64,000 bases of DNA from Streptomyces xylophagus (GTDB lineage: Bacteria; Actinomycetota; Actinomycetes; Streptomycetales; Streptomycetaceae): the NCBI RefSeq assembly GCF_000716435.1, contig NZ_JNWO01000004.1, forward strand, positions 1 through 64,000, written 5' to 3'. Each line of letters begins with the position of its first letter. The first letter of the stretch is position 1. The translations under genes were made by a program, and so were the position numbers. The notes under the pieces were generated by a model. That model was given only the letters and a program-made list of their open reading frames with translations, had not been told where the DNA came from and made no database searches. Of this stretch, positions 45,104-53,640 are shown one piece after another.

Positions 45104-45109
45104 TTCCGC

Positions 45110-46189
45110 TCAGACCGTGAGCGCGCACACCACCGAAGCCACGCTGACCACCACCCCCGCCTCCACCAACGTTCCGTCTCCCCGCACCCCCAACACCGCG
45201 ACAGTCCCGCTGTGTTGGTTCGCGACCAGCAGATGCCCGGGCGCAGAGGCAAGCCCGCGAGGCCAGTTGCCCCCGCTGGGAACCTCACCTAGAGGCTCAA
45301 GGGCCGTGCCCGCGATCCGGAACGCGGACACCGTGTCCGCACCCCGGTTCGTGACCCAGACGTAGCGCCCGCAGTCCGAAGTGACGATCCCGCCGGGCTG
45401 GTTGGGGATGTCCGCTACGGCCGTCGCCGGCACCCGGGACAGTTCGTGCAGGGTGCCGGTCTCCGCGTCGTAGCGGTGGCAGGTCACCGTGGAGGAGAGT
45501 TCGTCGGCGCTGAGGACCAGGTCGCCGGACGGGGTGAAGGCCAGGTGGCGGGGGCCGGAGCCCGGACGGAGTTGGGAGGTGGCGACGGGCTTCAACTTGC
45601 CGGTCTCGAAGTCCAGTTGGTACGTGAAGACCGTGTCCGCGCCCAGGTCGGTGGCCAGGATGTAGCGGCCGGCGGGGTCGGTGAGGACCTGGTGGGCGTG
45701 GGTGCCCTCCTGGCGGCCGGCCACCGGACCCGATCCCTTGTGCTCGACCACGTCCGTGAGGTCCGAGAGGCGGCCGTCGCCGTCCAGGCGGTGTACTGCC
45801 ACCGTGCCGGGGAGCGTGTCCGTGCCGTAGTTGGCGGTCAGGAGGAAGTCGCCGCCCGGGTGGACGGACACGTGGCACGGGTTCGCGCCGCCGCTGGTCA
45901 CGGCTGCTCCCAGCGGAGTCGGCGCCGCGTCCTCCCGCAGCGCGAACGCGCTCACCGCGCCCGGCGTCGACTCGTGCGTCGTGTAGACGACGGGGAGTGT
46001 CGGGTGCGCCGCGAGGTACGAGGCACCGCTCGCCGCCACCGCGTCCACGACCCGAAGACCGCCCTCGGGCGTCCGACGCAGCGCCGTCAGGCCTACGCCC
46101 TCGCCGCCCGTGTCCGGCGTGTACGAACCCGTCAGGACGACAACCTGCCTTGCGATACCGCTACTTGTACTTGTACTTGTGCTTGTCAT
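45110..46189 (-). CDS. Lactonase-family beta-propeller (sugar lactonase)
   Basis: A 359-residue seven-bladed propeller of the 6-phosphogluconolactonase/Lactonase PF10282 type: VVVLTGSYTPDTGGEGV at the start, HVSVHPGGDFLLTANYG, HAHQVLTDPAGRYILATDLG and HLAFTPSGDLVLSADE repeat units. It should open an aldonolactone (probably galactono- or a related lactone) made by the sugar dehydrogenase of this island. Last gene of the minus-strand catabolic operon. A TACTTG hexamer repeat codes for the Thr/Ser-rich start. Confidence 0.9.
   Translation of the reverse strand: MTSTSTSTSSGIARQVVVLTGSYTPDTGGEGVGLTALRRTPEGGLRVVDAVAASGASYLAAHPTLPVVYTTHESTPGAVSAFALREDAAPTPLGAAVTSGGANPCHVSVHPGGDFLLTANYGTDTLPGTVAVHRLDGDGRLSDLTDVVEHKGSGPVAGRQEGTHAHQVLTDPAGRYILATDLGADTVFTYQLDFETGKLKPVATSQLRPGSGPRHLAFTPSGDLVLSADELSSTVTCHRYDAETGTLHELSRVPATAVADIPNQPGGIVTSDCGRYVWVTNRGADTVSAFRIAGTALEPLGEVPSGGNWPRGLASAPGHLLVANQHSGTVAVLGVRGDGTLVEAGVVVSVASVVCALTV
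46162..46185. repeat. Hexamer microsatellite at the lactonase start
   Basis: TACTTG three times and one TGCTTG variant encode the Thr-Ser repeats at the N-terminus of the lactonase. Because the unit is 6 bp, slippage would change length but not frame. Confidence 0.7.
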
Positions 46190-46216
46190 TGGGCGTTCAG
46201 TCCTCAGCGGGGGGTG

Positions 46217-47188
46217 TCAGCGGAGTACGTCGTCGTGGTGGTCCGGCAAGGGGAGTTCGGCGCGCCGGGGCAGGCCCTCCCAGTCGCCCTCCGTGCCGAC
46301 CGCGAACGCACCCAGCCGCGCGGCCGTGTCGAGGCGGACCGACGCCGGTGCGCCGGCGAGGAGTTCGGCCAGGTAGCCCGCGACGAAGGCGTCCCCGGCG
46401 CCGACCGAGTCGTGGACGCGGGCGGGCAGGGCCGGTTGGCGGTGGGGGCGGCCGTCGAGGAGGGCGAACGCGCCTTCCGCGCCCAGCTTGATCACCGCTC
46501 CGGACGGGCCCAACTCGCAGATCCCCTTGGCGAGTTCCTCGGGTTCGTGACGGTCAGGTACCGCGAGCCGGGCCTCGTGCGGGCCCGCGAACACGAGGTC
46601 GCTGTCGTGCAGGAGGGGCAGCACCGCGGTACGCGCCTCGTCCTCGTTCCACAGCAGCGAACGGAAGTTGATGTCGAGGGAGACCAACACACCGGCGCCG
46701 CGCGCGATGTCCACCGCCCGGCGGACCGCGCGTGCCGGGCCCTCCCCCAACGCCGGTGTGATGCCGGTGATGTGGAGGATCGCCGCCCTCGCCAACGTCT
46801 CCTCCGGGATGTCCTCGGGGGCGAGGCGGACGCCCGCCGTCGCCGTCCGGTAGTAGCGCATGCGGTGGTGCGTGCTGGTGCGTTTCTCCTTCAGGAGGAG
46901 GGAGGTGGGGGCCGGGTCGCGGACCGCGAGGGTGGTGACGCCCTCGGCGCGCAGCTCTCGCAGGACCAGTTCGCCCAGTTCGTCCTCGCTCACGCGGCCG
47001 ATCCAGGTGGCCCGGCCGCCCAGGCGGCTGACGCCGATGGCCACGTTGGACTCGGCGCCGGCGATGCCGAGGCGGAGGGTGGTGCCGAGGGTGAGCGGGC
47101 CGGGGCCGGCGGCGGACAGGACGCCGAGGGTCTCGCCCACGGTGACGAGGTAGGGCTCGTCGCTGTCGGCAGGCTTGCGGGTGTTCAC
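46217..47188 (-). CDS. PfkB-family 2-keto-3-deoxy-sugar-acid kinase
   Basis: A 323-residue ribokinase-fold kinase. GTG 47188 overlaps the aldolase stop as GTGA. The N-terminal LVTVGETLGVLSAAG and LRLGIAGAESNVAIGVSRLG, together with the C-terminal VGAGDAFVAGYLAEL (catalytic Asp), mark the PfkB family. Between the KDPG/KDPGal-type aldolase and a lactonase, the expected substrate is 2-keto-3-deoxy-galactonate or -gluconate. ATP is the donor by family. Confidence 0.92.
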   Translation of the reverse strand: MNTRKPADSDEPYLVTVGETLGVLSAAGPGPLTLGTTLRLGIAGAESNVAIGVSRLGGRATWIGRVSEDELGELVLRELRAEGVTTLAVRDPAPTSLLLKEKRTSTHHRMRYYRTATAGVRLAPEDIPEETLARAAILHITGITPALGEGPARAVRRAVDIARGAGVLVSLDINFRSLLWNEDEARTAVLPLLHDSDLVFAGPHEARLAVPDRHEPEELAKGICELGPSGAVIKLGAEGAFALLDGRPHRQPALPARVHDSVGAGDAFVAGYLAELLAGAPASVRLDTAARLGAFAVGTEGDWEGLPRRAELPLPDHHDDVLR

Positions 47189-47871
47189 AGGTGCTTCTCC
47201 TCGGGCCCGGTGCCGGGCCTGACCGTCGCCAGCAGTGCGCGTGCCCGTGCCGTCAGGGCGTTCAGTGCCTCCGGGACGGGGTCCCGGTCGGCGTCGCGCA
47301 GCAGCGGGGAGCCGACGCCCACCGCGAGTGCCCCGGCGGCGATGTACTGCCCGGCCGCTTCGAGGTCCACGCCGCCGACCGCCATCAGCGGTATCTCCGG
47401 TAGCGGGGCGCGGAGTTGGCGCAGATGGGTGGGGCCTCCGGTGCAGGCCGGGAAGAGTTTCACGGCCGCCGCGCCCGCCCGCCAGGCCGTGGTCACCTCG
47501 GTCGCCGTCCAGGCTCCCGGGTAGAAGGGGATGCCCTGGTCGGCCGCGGTACGGATGACGTCGGGTTCTACGTTGGGGGCGACCAGGAACTCGGCCCCTG
47601 CGGCCAGCGCGTCCCGGACGTCGCCTGCGGTGAGGACCGTACCGGCGCCGACCGAGACCGCGGCGCCGAGTTCGTCCTTGATACGGGCGATCGCGTCGAG
47701 CGCACCGGCGGTGGTGAGGGTGACCTCCAGGCAGGTGACCCCGCCGGCTGCGAGGGCACGGGCCGCGGCGGGCAGCCCGGAGGCGTCGGCCGACCTGAGG
47801 ATCGCCATGACCCGGGTGCTGGTCAACTGCGGGGTGGGCAGCGGCCGTTGAGAAGACTGATCGTCCGTCAC
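47185..47871 (-). CDS. KDPG/KDPGal aldolase family
   Basis: A 228-residue aldolase from GTG 47871, which overlaps the permease stop as GTGA. The catalytic Glu is in CLEVTLTT and the Schiff-base Lys in AVKLFPA. It cleaves a 2-keto-3-deoxy-6-phospho sugar acid into pyruvate and glyceraldehyde 3-phosphate. The neighbouring galactonate-type dehydratase suggests KDPGal, but the family does not separate the two by sequence alone. It is coupled to the kinase gene downstream. Confidence 0.93.
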   Translation of the reverse strand: MTDDQSSQRPLPTPQLTSTRVMAILRSADASGLPAAARALAAGGVTCLEVTLTTAGALDAIARIKDELGAAVSVGAGTVLTAGDVRDALAAGAEFLVAPNVEPDVIRTAADQGIPFYPGAWTATEVTTAWRAGAAAVKLFPACTGGPTHLRQLRAPLPEIPLMAVGGVDLEAAGQYIAAGALAVGVGSPLLRDADRDPVPEALNALTARARALLATVRPGTGPEEKHL

Positions 47872-48791
47872 TTGACCGCTCCCGCCGACATGCCGGCGAC
47901 CATCTGCCGCTGGAAGAAGATGAAGATGACGAGGAGGGGCAGCACGCCGAGCAGCGCGGCCGGGAAGAGGGTGGTCGGCTGCACGGTGTGCGGGTCGATG
48001 AAGGAGTACGCGTTCACCATGACCGTGCGCTTGCCCGGGTCCTGGAGGAACACGAGCGGGACCAGCAGGTCGTTCCAGATCTGCAGGGAGATGAAGGTCA
48101 ACAGGGTGCTGGTGACCGGCCGTAGCAGCGGCAGGATGATGACGAAGAACGTGCGCAGCGCGCCGCAGCCGTCGAGGGCCGCCGCCTCCTCCAGGTCGGT
48201 CGGGATCTGGCGGATGAAGCTGGTGTAGAAGAACACGGCGAGCGGCAGGTTGATCGCGGTGTAGATCAGGACGACGCCCGCGTACGTGTCCAGCAGGTTC
48301 AGGTCGCGCATCAGCAGGTACAGGGGTGCCACGACGACGAACACGGGGATCGACGTGCCGAGGATGAAGAGGCGGTACACCGCCGTCGACCAGCCCGCGG
48401 TGATGCGGGCCAGCGGGTAGCCCGCGAGTGCGCCGAGCACGGTGATGAGCACGCACGAAAGCCCGGTGATCAGCAGGGTGTTGAGGGTGCTGGTGCCGTA
48501 GTGGATCTGGCTGAAGGCGTGCGTGAAGTTCTTCAGGGTGAAGGAGTGCGGGATGCCCAGCGGGGAGCGCGCCACGTCCGCCGCCGTGCGCAGCGAGGTG
48601 ACGATCGTGAAGACGAACGGCAGCACGAACAGGACCGTGCCGAGGCAGAGCACCACCGTGCCCAGGCCGGTGGCGAGCCTGCGCGGGGTCCACGGAGCGG
48701 AGGTGTGGGGGCGGGCCGGAGGGCGGGGCCGGGGCGTGTCGCGCTTCCCGGCCGGGCGGCTGATCTCCGGTGCGGAGAGGGGTGAGGTCAT
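47868..48791 (-). CDS. Carbohydrate ABC transporter permease (MalG type)
   Basis: A 307-residue permease of the CUT1 class with six helices after a 30-residue cytoplasmic start. The EAA loop is EAAALDGCGALRTFFVIILPLL. Its C-terminal end (VAGMSAGAVK) is typical of MalG-like subunits. It pairs with the MalF-type gene 79 bp upstream. No ATPase is encoded in the island, so it probably uses a shared ATPase such as MsiK encoded elsewhere (inference). Confidence 0.94.
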   Translation of the reverse strand: MTSPLSAPEISRPAGKRDTPRPRPPARPHTSAPWTPRRLATGLGTVVLCLGTVLFVLPFVFTIVTSLRTAADVARSPLGIPHSFTLKNFTHAFSQIHYGTSTLNTLLITGLSCVLITVLGALAGYPLARITAGWSTAVYRLFILGTSIPVFVVVAPLYLLMRDLNLLDTYAGVVLIYTAINLPLAVFFYTSFIRQIPTDLEEAAALDGCGALRTFFVIILPLLRPVTSTLLTFISLQIWNDLLVPLVFLQDPGKRTVMVNAYSFIDPHTVQPTTLFPAALLGVLPLLVIFIFFQRQMVAGMSAGAVK

Positions 48792-48870
48792 GGGGTGATC
48801 CGTCCGATTCCAACGGTGCCGACGGGGAACTGCCCCGCGTGCGTACGTACTTGAGGGCGTCCGTACGTGG

Positions 48871-49743
48871 TCATACGCGCCGTTCGCGCAGCCTGAGCAG
48901 GGAGTTGGTCGCGCTGGACAGGACGACCACGGTCACCAGGAGCAGCACCGCGATGGCGACGCCGTAGGCGAACTTCCCGCCGCCGAAGATGTTGCGGTAC
49001 ACGAGCAGGGTCAGGGTGTCGGTGGCGCCGGCCGGGCCGCCGTTGGTCAGGACGAGCGGGAACTCGAAGACCTTGAGCGAACCGATCAGGCTGAGCGTCA
49101 CGTTGACGGTCAACGCCGGTGCCAGCAGCGGCCATTCGACGCTGCGGAAGCGCCGCCAGCCGCTCGCGCCGTCCAGGGCGGCGGCCTCCAGGAGTTCGGT
49201 CGGCATGCTCATGTAGCTGGCGAGGAAGATCGCGCACGAGTAGCCGGTGAACATCCAGATGTTGACGGTGGCGACGGAGTACAGCGCGGTGGAGGGATCG
49301 CCGAGCCACACGTGCTGGAGACTGCCCAGGCCGACCCCGTCGAGCAGCGCGTTGAGGCCGCCGTTCGGCGCGAAGAGGTACGACCAGATGAACGCGGCCA
49401 TCAGCGGCGAGATCAGCGTGGGGGTCAACAGGACGACGTTCAGGGCCCTTCGGACCCTCGGACGGCGGAACAGCATCGACGCGAAGAGCAGCCCGAGGCC
49501 GTTCTGCACGACGACGACCACGACGGCGTAGAGGACCGTGTGCCACAGGGCCGCGGAGACCTGGGAGTCGTCCGCCATCGCCTTGTACTCGTCCATGCCG
49601 ACGAAGTGGGAGATCGGGCCGCCGACGCTGTCCGTGAGGCTCAAGTACACGCCTCTGAACAGCGGATACAGGACGAAGAGCGCGTACACGGCGATCGCGG
49701 GGAGCAGGAAGGCGGCCATGGTGGCACGCCGTCGGTGGAACAC
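48871..49743 (-). CDS. Carbohydrate ABC transporter permease (MalF type)
   Basis: A 290-residue CUT1 permease. GTG 49743 is preceded by AAGGAGG. Six helices, the EAA loop EAAALDGASGWRRFRSVEWPLL, and the LLVYRNIFGGGKFAYGVAIAV segment common in MalF-like subunits. Downstream of the sugar-binding lipoprotein gene, it forms the importer channel with the MalG-type subunit. Confidence 0.94.
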   Translation of the reverse strand: MFHRRRATMAAFLLPAIAVYALFVLYPLFRGVYLSLTDSVGGPISHFVGMDEYKAMADDSQVSAALWHTVLYAVVVVVVQNGLGLLFASMLFRRPRVRRALNVVLLTPTLISPLMAAFIWSYLFAPNGGLNALLDGVGLGSLQHVWLGDPSTALYSVATVNIWMFTGYSCAIFLASYMSMPTELLEAAALDGASGWRRFRSVEWPLLAPALTVNVTLSLIGSLKVFEFPLVLTNGGPAGATDTLTLLVYRNIFGGGKFAYGVAIAVLLLVTVVVLSSATNSLLRLRERRV

Positions 49744-49868
49744 GGGGGATCAACCTCCTTGGCCGACAGGCCCCTTGGGGGAGTGGGTGGGACGGGGGTG
49801 GGCCGGCCGGCTCGGTCAACCGACCGGTGTTCGACTCACCGGACGGCCCAACTACCCCACCGATACGG

Positions 49869-51137
49869 CTACTTGGCGGACGCCGCCGTCTGGATGTCCT
49901 TCAGCGTCTTCGCCGCCGAGGACTGGCCCAGCAGGAACGCCTGGATCTTGGAGCCGGTGTCGGTCTCCGACTGGGATCCGTACCAGGTGTTGGAGGGCAG
50001 CACCCGGTAACGGCCCTCCTTGAAGGCGGTGTTGAAGATGGTCGTCTCCGTCGAGTCGGGCGTGGTGCCACCGGTGAACGGGGACTCGGCGTGCTCGGCG
50101 TCCAGGTACTTCGAGAGATTCGCGCTCTGCGACCAGAACTTCACGTACTCCTTCGCCGCATCCGCGTGCTGCGACTGGGAGTTGACGCCCCACGCCGTGC
50201 CGGAGAACAGCATCGCGTTCGGCTTCGTGCCCGCGGCGCCGCCCGGCCAGGGCGCGAACGAGACCGGGAAACCGGCCTTCTTGATGTTGGAGACCTGCCA
50301 GGCACCCTGGTACCAGAAGGCGCTCTTGCCCGCGCTGAAGTCCTGCGGGCCCTGCGACCACTCGTCGACGCCGAGCTCGTTCTTCCAGTTCACGAAGCCC
50401 TTGTCACCGAGGGTCTTGAGCTGGTCGAGCGGCTCCTTCCAGTCCGGGTCGAAGGAGGCCTTGCCGGCGAGGAAGTCGGCGTCCCACTGCTTGTTCTTCT
50501 GGTAGACGGTGGTCGAACCGCTCGCCTGGAAGATGGAACTGCCGGTCCACGCGGACTTGTCGGGCAGCGCGATGGGCGTGATCCCGGCCTTCTTGATCTT
50601 CGCGAGGTCGGCGAGGAACGTCGGCCAGTCGGCGGGGACTTCGGTGATCCCGGCCTTCTTCAGCAGGTCCATGTTGGCGTACAGACCGATGCCGATCAGC
50701 TCCATCGGCATGGCCAGCGTCTTGCCACTGCTCTGCGTGAACGGCTTCGCCGCCGAGGATATGGAGCTGACCCACGACTCGTTCGACAGGTCCGCGAGGT
50801 AGCCGGAGGCGCCCCACTTCTTCATCTTGTCCGCGTCGACCATGATGACGTCGCCGGCCTTGCCGCCGAGCAGCTCGGGCTGGAGCTTCTGCGTGTAGGT
50901 CGGGTCCGCGGTGGTGTACTTGAAGTCGATCTTGATCTTCGGATGAGCCTTCTCGAACGCCTTGTTGATCTCGGCGATGTTCGCCGGTTCGGCGCCGCCG
51001 CCCTTCCACGCCTCGACGTGCAGCGTGACCGTTCCGTCCGCCGAGGTCGAGTCGGACCCGCCGCCACAGGCGGCGAGCGATGTCGCCAGGGCGGCGACCG
51101 TGGTGGCGACCGCGAGCAGTCTCCCGGAGCGCTTCAT
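49869..51137 (-). CDS. Sugar-binding lipoprotein of the CUT1 ABC transporter
   Basis: A 422-residue lipoprotein from ATG 51137 (GAGGTG upstream). The lipobox LAAC is near residue 24 (ATSLAACGGGS). The remainder is a two-lobe solute-binding protein of family 1: AWKGGGAEPANIAEINKAFEKAHPKIKIDFKY, and later GKSAFWYQGAWQV. First gene of the minus-strand catabolic operon and so probably its most strongly expressed product. Substrate is inferred to be galactose-containing saccharide, from neighbours. Confidence 0.94.
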   Translation of the reverse strand: MKRSGRLLAVATTVAALATSLAACGGGSDSTSADGTVTLHVEAWKGGGAEPANIAEINKAFEKAHPKIKIDFKYTTADPTYTQKLQPELLGGKAGDVIMVDADKMKKWGASGYLADLSNESWVSSISSAAKPFTQSSGKTLAMPMELIGIGLYANMDLLKKAGITEVPADWPTFLADLAKIKKAGITPIALPDKSAWTGSSIFQASGSTTVYQKNKQWDADFLAGKASFDPDWKEPLDQLKTLGDKGFVNWKNELGVDEWSQGPQDFSAGKSAFWYQGAWQVSNIKKAGFPVSFAPWPGGAAGTKPNAMLFSGTAWGVNSQSQHADAAKEYVKFWSQSANLSKYLDAEHAESPFTGGTTPDSTETTIFNTAFKEGRYRVLPSNTWYGSQSETDTGSKIQAFLLGQSSAAKTLKDIQTAASAK

Positions 51138-51471
51138 TGCACACCTCACCCATCATCGGCGCATGCCGATTTCGTCGTGCTTGCAGGGGTTTACTACAGA
51201 GAGTTGCGAATCCTCCGCGACGACCGAGTCCCATCGGCTGTGCGGGGATCGCCGGATATGCCAGGCCTGAATGGATATATCACTGAAATCCATCCAAGGA
51301 AACCGGTTGACCAACGACTTCGGCGAACGCTAGGTTGCGGCGCCAGAAGGTGTCAAGAGGTCAAACGCAACACCGCATGCCGAACGCCACACCCCGGGCG
51401 AATGCGGCAGTCGGGCAGGATTCGCATGACGGTCGGAGCGGTCGACAGCGTCGTTGGCAGGGAGGACTCGC
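51138..51471. promoter_or_regulatory. Divergent control region of the sugar island
   Basis: The 334-bp space has no gene. It should contain promoters for the sugar-binding lipoprotein and LacI genes. It carries the perfect palindrome AACCGGTT (51301-51308), the kind of core found in LacI-family operators, and ATGGAT/ATCCAT arms at 51271-51293 with an 11-bp spacer. The ribosome site for the LacI gene is GGGAGGACTC. Confidence 0.55.
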
Positions 51472-52512
51472 GTGGCTGAACAGCCCGTACGGGCAAGGCT
51501 GGTGGACGTCGCACGGGAGGCGGGAGTCTCCAAGGCGACGGTGTCCAAGGTGCTCAACGGACGGCAGGACCTGTCCGTCCGGCCGGAGACCAGACAGCGC
51601 GTCCACGAGGTCGCCGCCGCCCTGGGCTACCGTCCCCACTCCGGGGCCCGCGCCCTGGCCGGGGCCAGCACCCACGCCCTGGCCCTGCTGGTGCCGGCCC
51701 TCAACAACCCGACGTACGTGACCATTTCGCGAGGTGCCTACCAGCGCGCCCGTGAACTGGGCTATCTCTCCCTGCTCGCCGAGGACTTCGACGGCCAGGA
51801 GGCCGACGACACCTTCAACGACCTGGTCAAGGAAGGGCGCGTCGACGGTCTGCTGATCGCCTCCGCCCGCCCCCATCACCCCCTACTGGAGACCCTGAGC
51901 CGCAACCCGGTTCCGCACGTCTTCCTCAACCGCGCCGTCAAGGACTCGGGCCGCAACGTCACGATGGACGTGGCCCGTTCCAGCGTCACCGCCCTCGACC
52001 ATCTCCACGCACTCGGTCACCGGGTGATCGGCCATATCGCCGGCCCCTCCGGGATCACCCCCAGCGAGGACCGCAGGGACGCGTTCCTACGGCACTCCGC
52101 GTCACTGGGACTGGCCGCGGCACCGGTCGCCTCCGGCGACTTCACCGAGGAGGGCGGCGCCACCGCCGCCCTCGAACTCCTCACCCCCGCCGAGGGAAAA
52201 GCACAGGTCACCGCGCTGTACACCAGCTCGCTGGCCCAGGCCATCGGGGCGATGCGGGCCATCCACGAGCGCGGCCTGCGCATCCCCGAGGACATCTCCC
52301 TGGTCGGCAACGACGACCTCCCCGTCGCCGCCTACCTCACCCCACCGCTCACCACGGTCGCGATGCCCCTGCACGAGCTCGGCACCGCCGCGGTGGACGC
52401 CCTGGTCGCGGAGATCCAGGGCAAGCCACCGGGGGACGTGATGGTCCCGACCGAGCCGCGGTTGGTATTGCGGGGGTCCACGGCACGGCCTGGATCCGGC
52501 GGGGCGAGCTGA
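51472..52512 (+). CDS. LacI-family transcriptional regulator
   Basis: A 346-residue repressor from GTG 51472. The HTH is LVDVAREAGVSKATVSKVLN, followed by a hinge region and a periplasmic-binding-like effector domain (LALLVPALNNPTYVTISRG through SLVGNDDLPVAAYLTPPLTTV). It is divergent from the sugar transporter operon and upstream of the SDR and dehydratase genes, so it probably controls both arms. Effector likely a pathway sugar or acid. Confidence 0.94.
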   Translation: MAEQPVRARLVDVAREAGVSKATVSKVLNGRQDLSVRPETRQRVHEVAAALGYRPHSGARALAGASTHALALLVPALNNPTYVTISRGAYQRARELGYLSLLAEDFDGQEADDTFNDLVKEGRVDGLLIASARPHHPLLETLSRNPVPHVFLNRAVKDSGRNVTMDVARSSVTALDHLHALGHRVIGHIAGPSGITPSEDRRDAFLRHSASLGLAAAPVASGDFTEEGGATAALELLTPAEGKAQVTALYTSSLAQAIGAMRAIHERGLRIPEDISLVGNDDLPVAAYLTPPLTTVAMPLHELGTAAVDALVAEIQGKPPGDVMVPTEPRLVLRGSTARPGSGGAS

Positions 52513-52606
52513 CCCTGTAGGACCCGTAGGCCCCTGCTGCGCGAGTGCGGCTGGACCCGTAGGACCCGTAGGACTTGTACGCCCCGTAGGACCCGTACGA
52601 CCTGAC
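52513..52606. repeat. GGACCCGTA nonamer repeats
   Basis: GGACCCGTA and close variants (GACCCTGTA, GGACTTGTA) occur six or so times, some in direct tandem, in the 184-bp gap between the LacI and SDR genes. A related piece precedes the dehydratase at 53620. No gene is present. Function unknown. Confidence 0.6.
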
Positions 52607-52696
52607 CGGACGGGTCGGCCCGAGCCGTAGGCCGACCCGGAAGGACGCCCCCGAGGACGGATGACCGGACGGGCCGGTCACGCCGAGAGGATCGCC

Positions 52697-53512
52697 ATGA
52701 GCCGCACCACCCCCGAGAGCCACCCCGGACGTCACCCCGACAGCCACCCCGACCACCGCCCCGCCGCCCGCTTCACTGGCCGTACCGCCCTCCTCACCGC
52801 CGCCGCCTCCGGCATCGGGGCCGCCACCGCCCGGCGGCTCGCCGACGAGGGCGCGTCCGTGCTGGTCACCGACGTGGACGCGGCGGGCGCCGAGCGGGTG
52901 GCCGAAGAAGTCCGCGCCAAGGGCGGCGACGCCCGCCCCCTGGGGCTCGACGTCACGAACCCCGAGGCCTGGCCTGAGGCGATCCGGACGGTCGAGGAGT
53001 GGACGGGACGCCTCGACCTGCTGCACCTCAACGCGGGTCGCAACCTCCCCGGCGCGATCCACGAACTCGACGACACCTCCTGGCACAACCACCTCCGCCT
53101 CGCCCTCGACTCCGTCTTCTACGGCGTCCGGGCCGCCGTTCCGCTGCTCTCGGCGGCCGGTGGCGCGGTGGTCGTCACGGGCTCCGTGCACGCGGTCATC
53201 GGCTTCAGCGGCTTCCCGGCGTACGCGGCGGCCAAGGGCGGAGTCAGCGCGCTGGTACGGCAGTTGGCGGTCGAGTACGCGGGCCGGATCAGGTTCAACG
53301 CGGTCGTGCCCGGGGCCGTGGACACCGGTCTGTGGACCGACGCGCCGGACGAGTACCGGGTCCAGACGGCGGCCCGTACCCCGGTCGGGCGGCTCGGCGA
53401 ACCCGAGGACATCGCCGCCGCCGTCGCCTTCCTCGGCTCCGACGACGCGTCGTTCATCACCGGCCAGAACCTGGTCGTGGACGGCGGGCGCAGCATCAGC
53501 TCGCAGGAGTAG
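52697..53512 (+). CDS. Short-chain dehydrogenase, likely sugar dehydrogenase of the island
   Basis: A 271-residue SDR from ATG 52697 (GAGAGGAT upstream). The nucleotide motif is a variant, TAAASGIGAATA. Other features: catalytic Ser in VTGSVHAVIGF, YAAAK as the YxxxK pair, and a C-terminal GQNLVVDGGRS. The context predicts NAD(P)-dependent oxidation of an aldose such as galactose to its lactone. An L-fucose or related dehydrogenase is also possible. The first 36 residues before the Rossmann fold are His/Pro-rich and unusual. Confidence 0.9.
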   Translation: MSRTTPESHPGRHPDSHPDHRPAARFTGRTALLTAAASGIGAATARRLADEGASVLVTDVDAAGAERVAEEVRAKGGDARPLGLDVTNPEAWPEAIRTVEEWTGRLDLLHLNAGRNLPGAIHELDDTSWHNHLRLALDSVFYGVRAAVPLLSAAGGAVVVTGSVHAVIGFSGFPAYAAAKGGVSALVRQLAVEYAGRIRFNAVVPGAVDTGLWTDAPDEYRVQTAARTPVGRLGEPEDIAAAVAFLGSDDASFITGQNLVVDGGRSISSQE

Positions 53513-53640
53513 GCCCCTGGCCTTCCTGTTTGCCTCTCACTTGTCTCCCCCTTGTCTCCCCCTTGTCTCTCCTCCCCCCTCCTCCCTGCCCCTCTCCGTA
53601 CCCGTACTCGCCATACCCGTAGGACCCGGAGGTCCGCAGC
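53513..53640. other. Pyrimidine-rich spacer with CTTGTCTCCCC repeats
   Basis: Between the SDR and dehydratase genes about 75 bp of almost pure pyrimidine holds three CTTGTCTCCCC-like units. Purpose unknown; such tracts can affect RNA structure or polymerase pausing. Confidence 0.5.
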
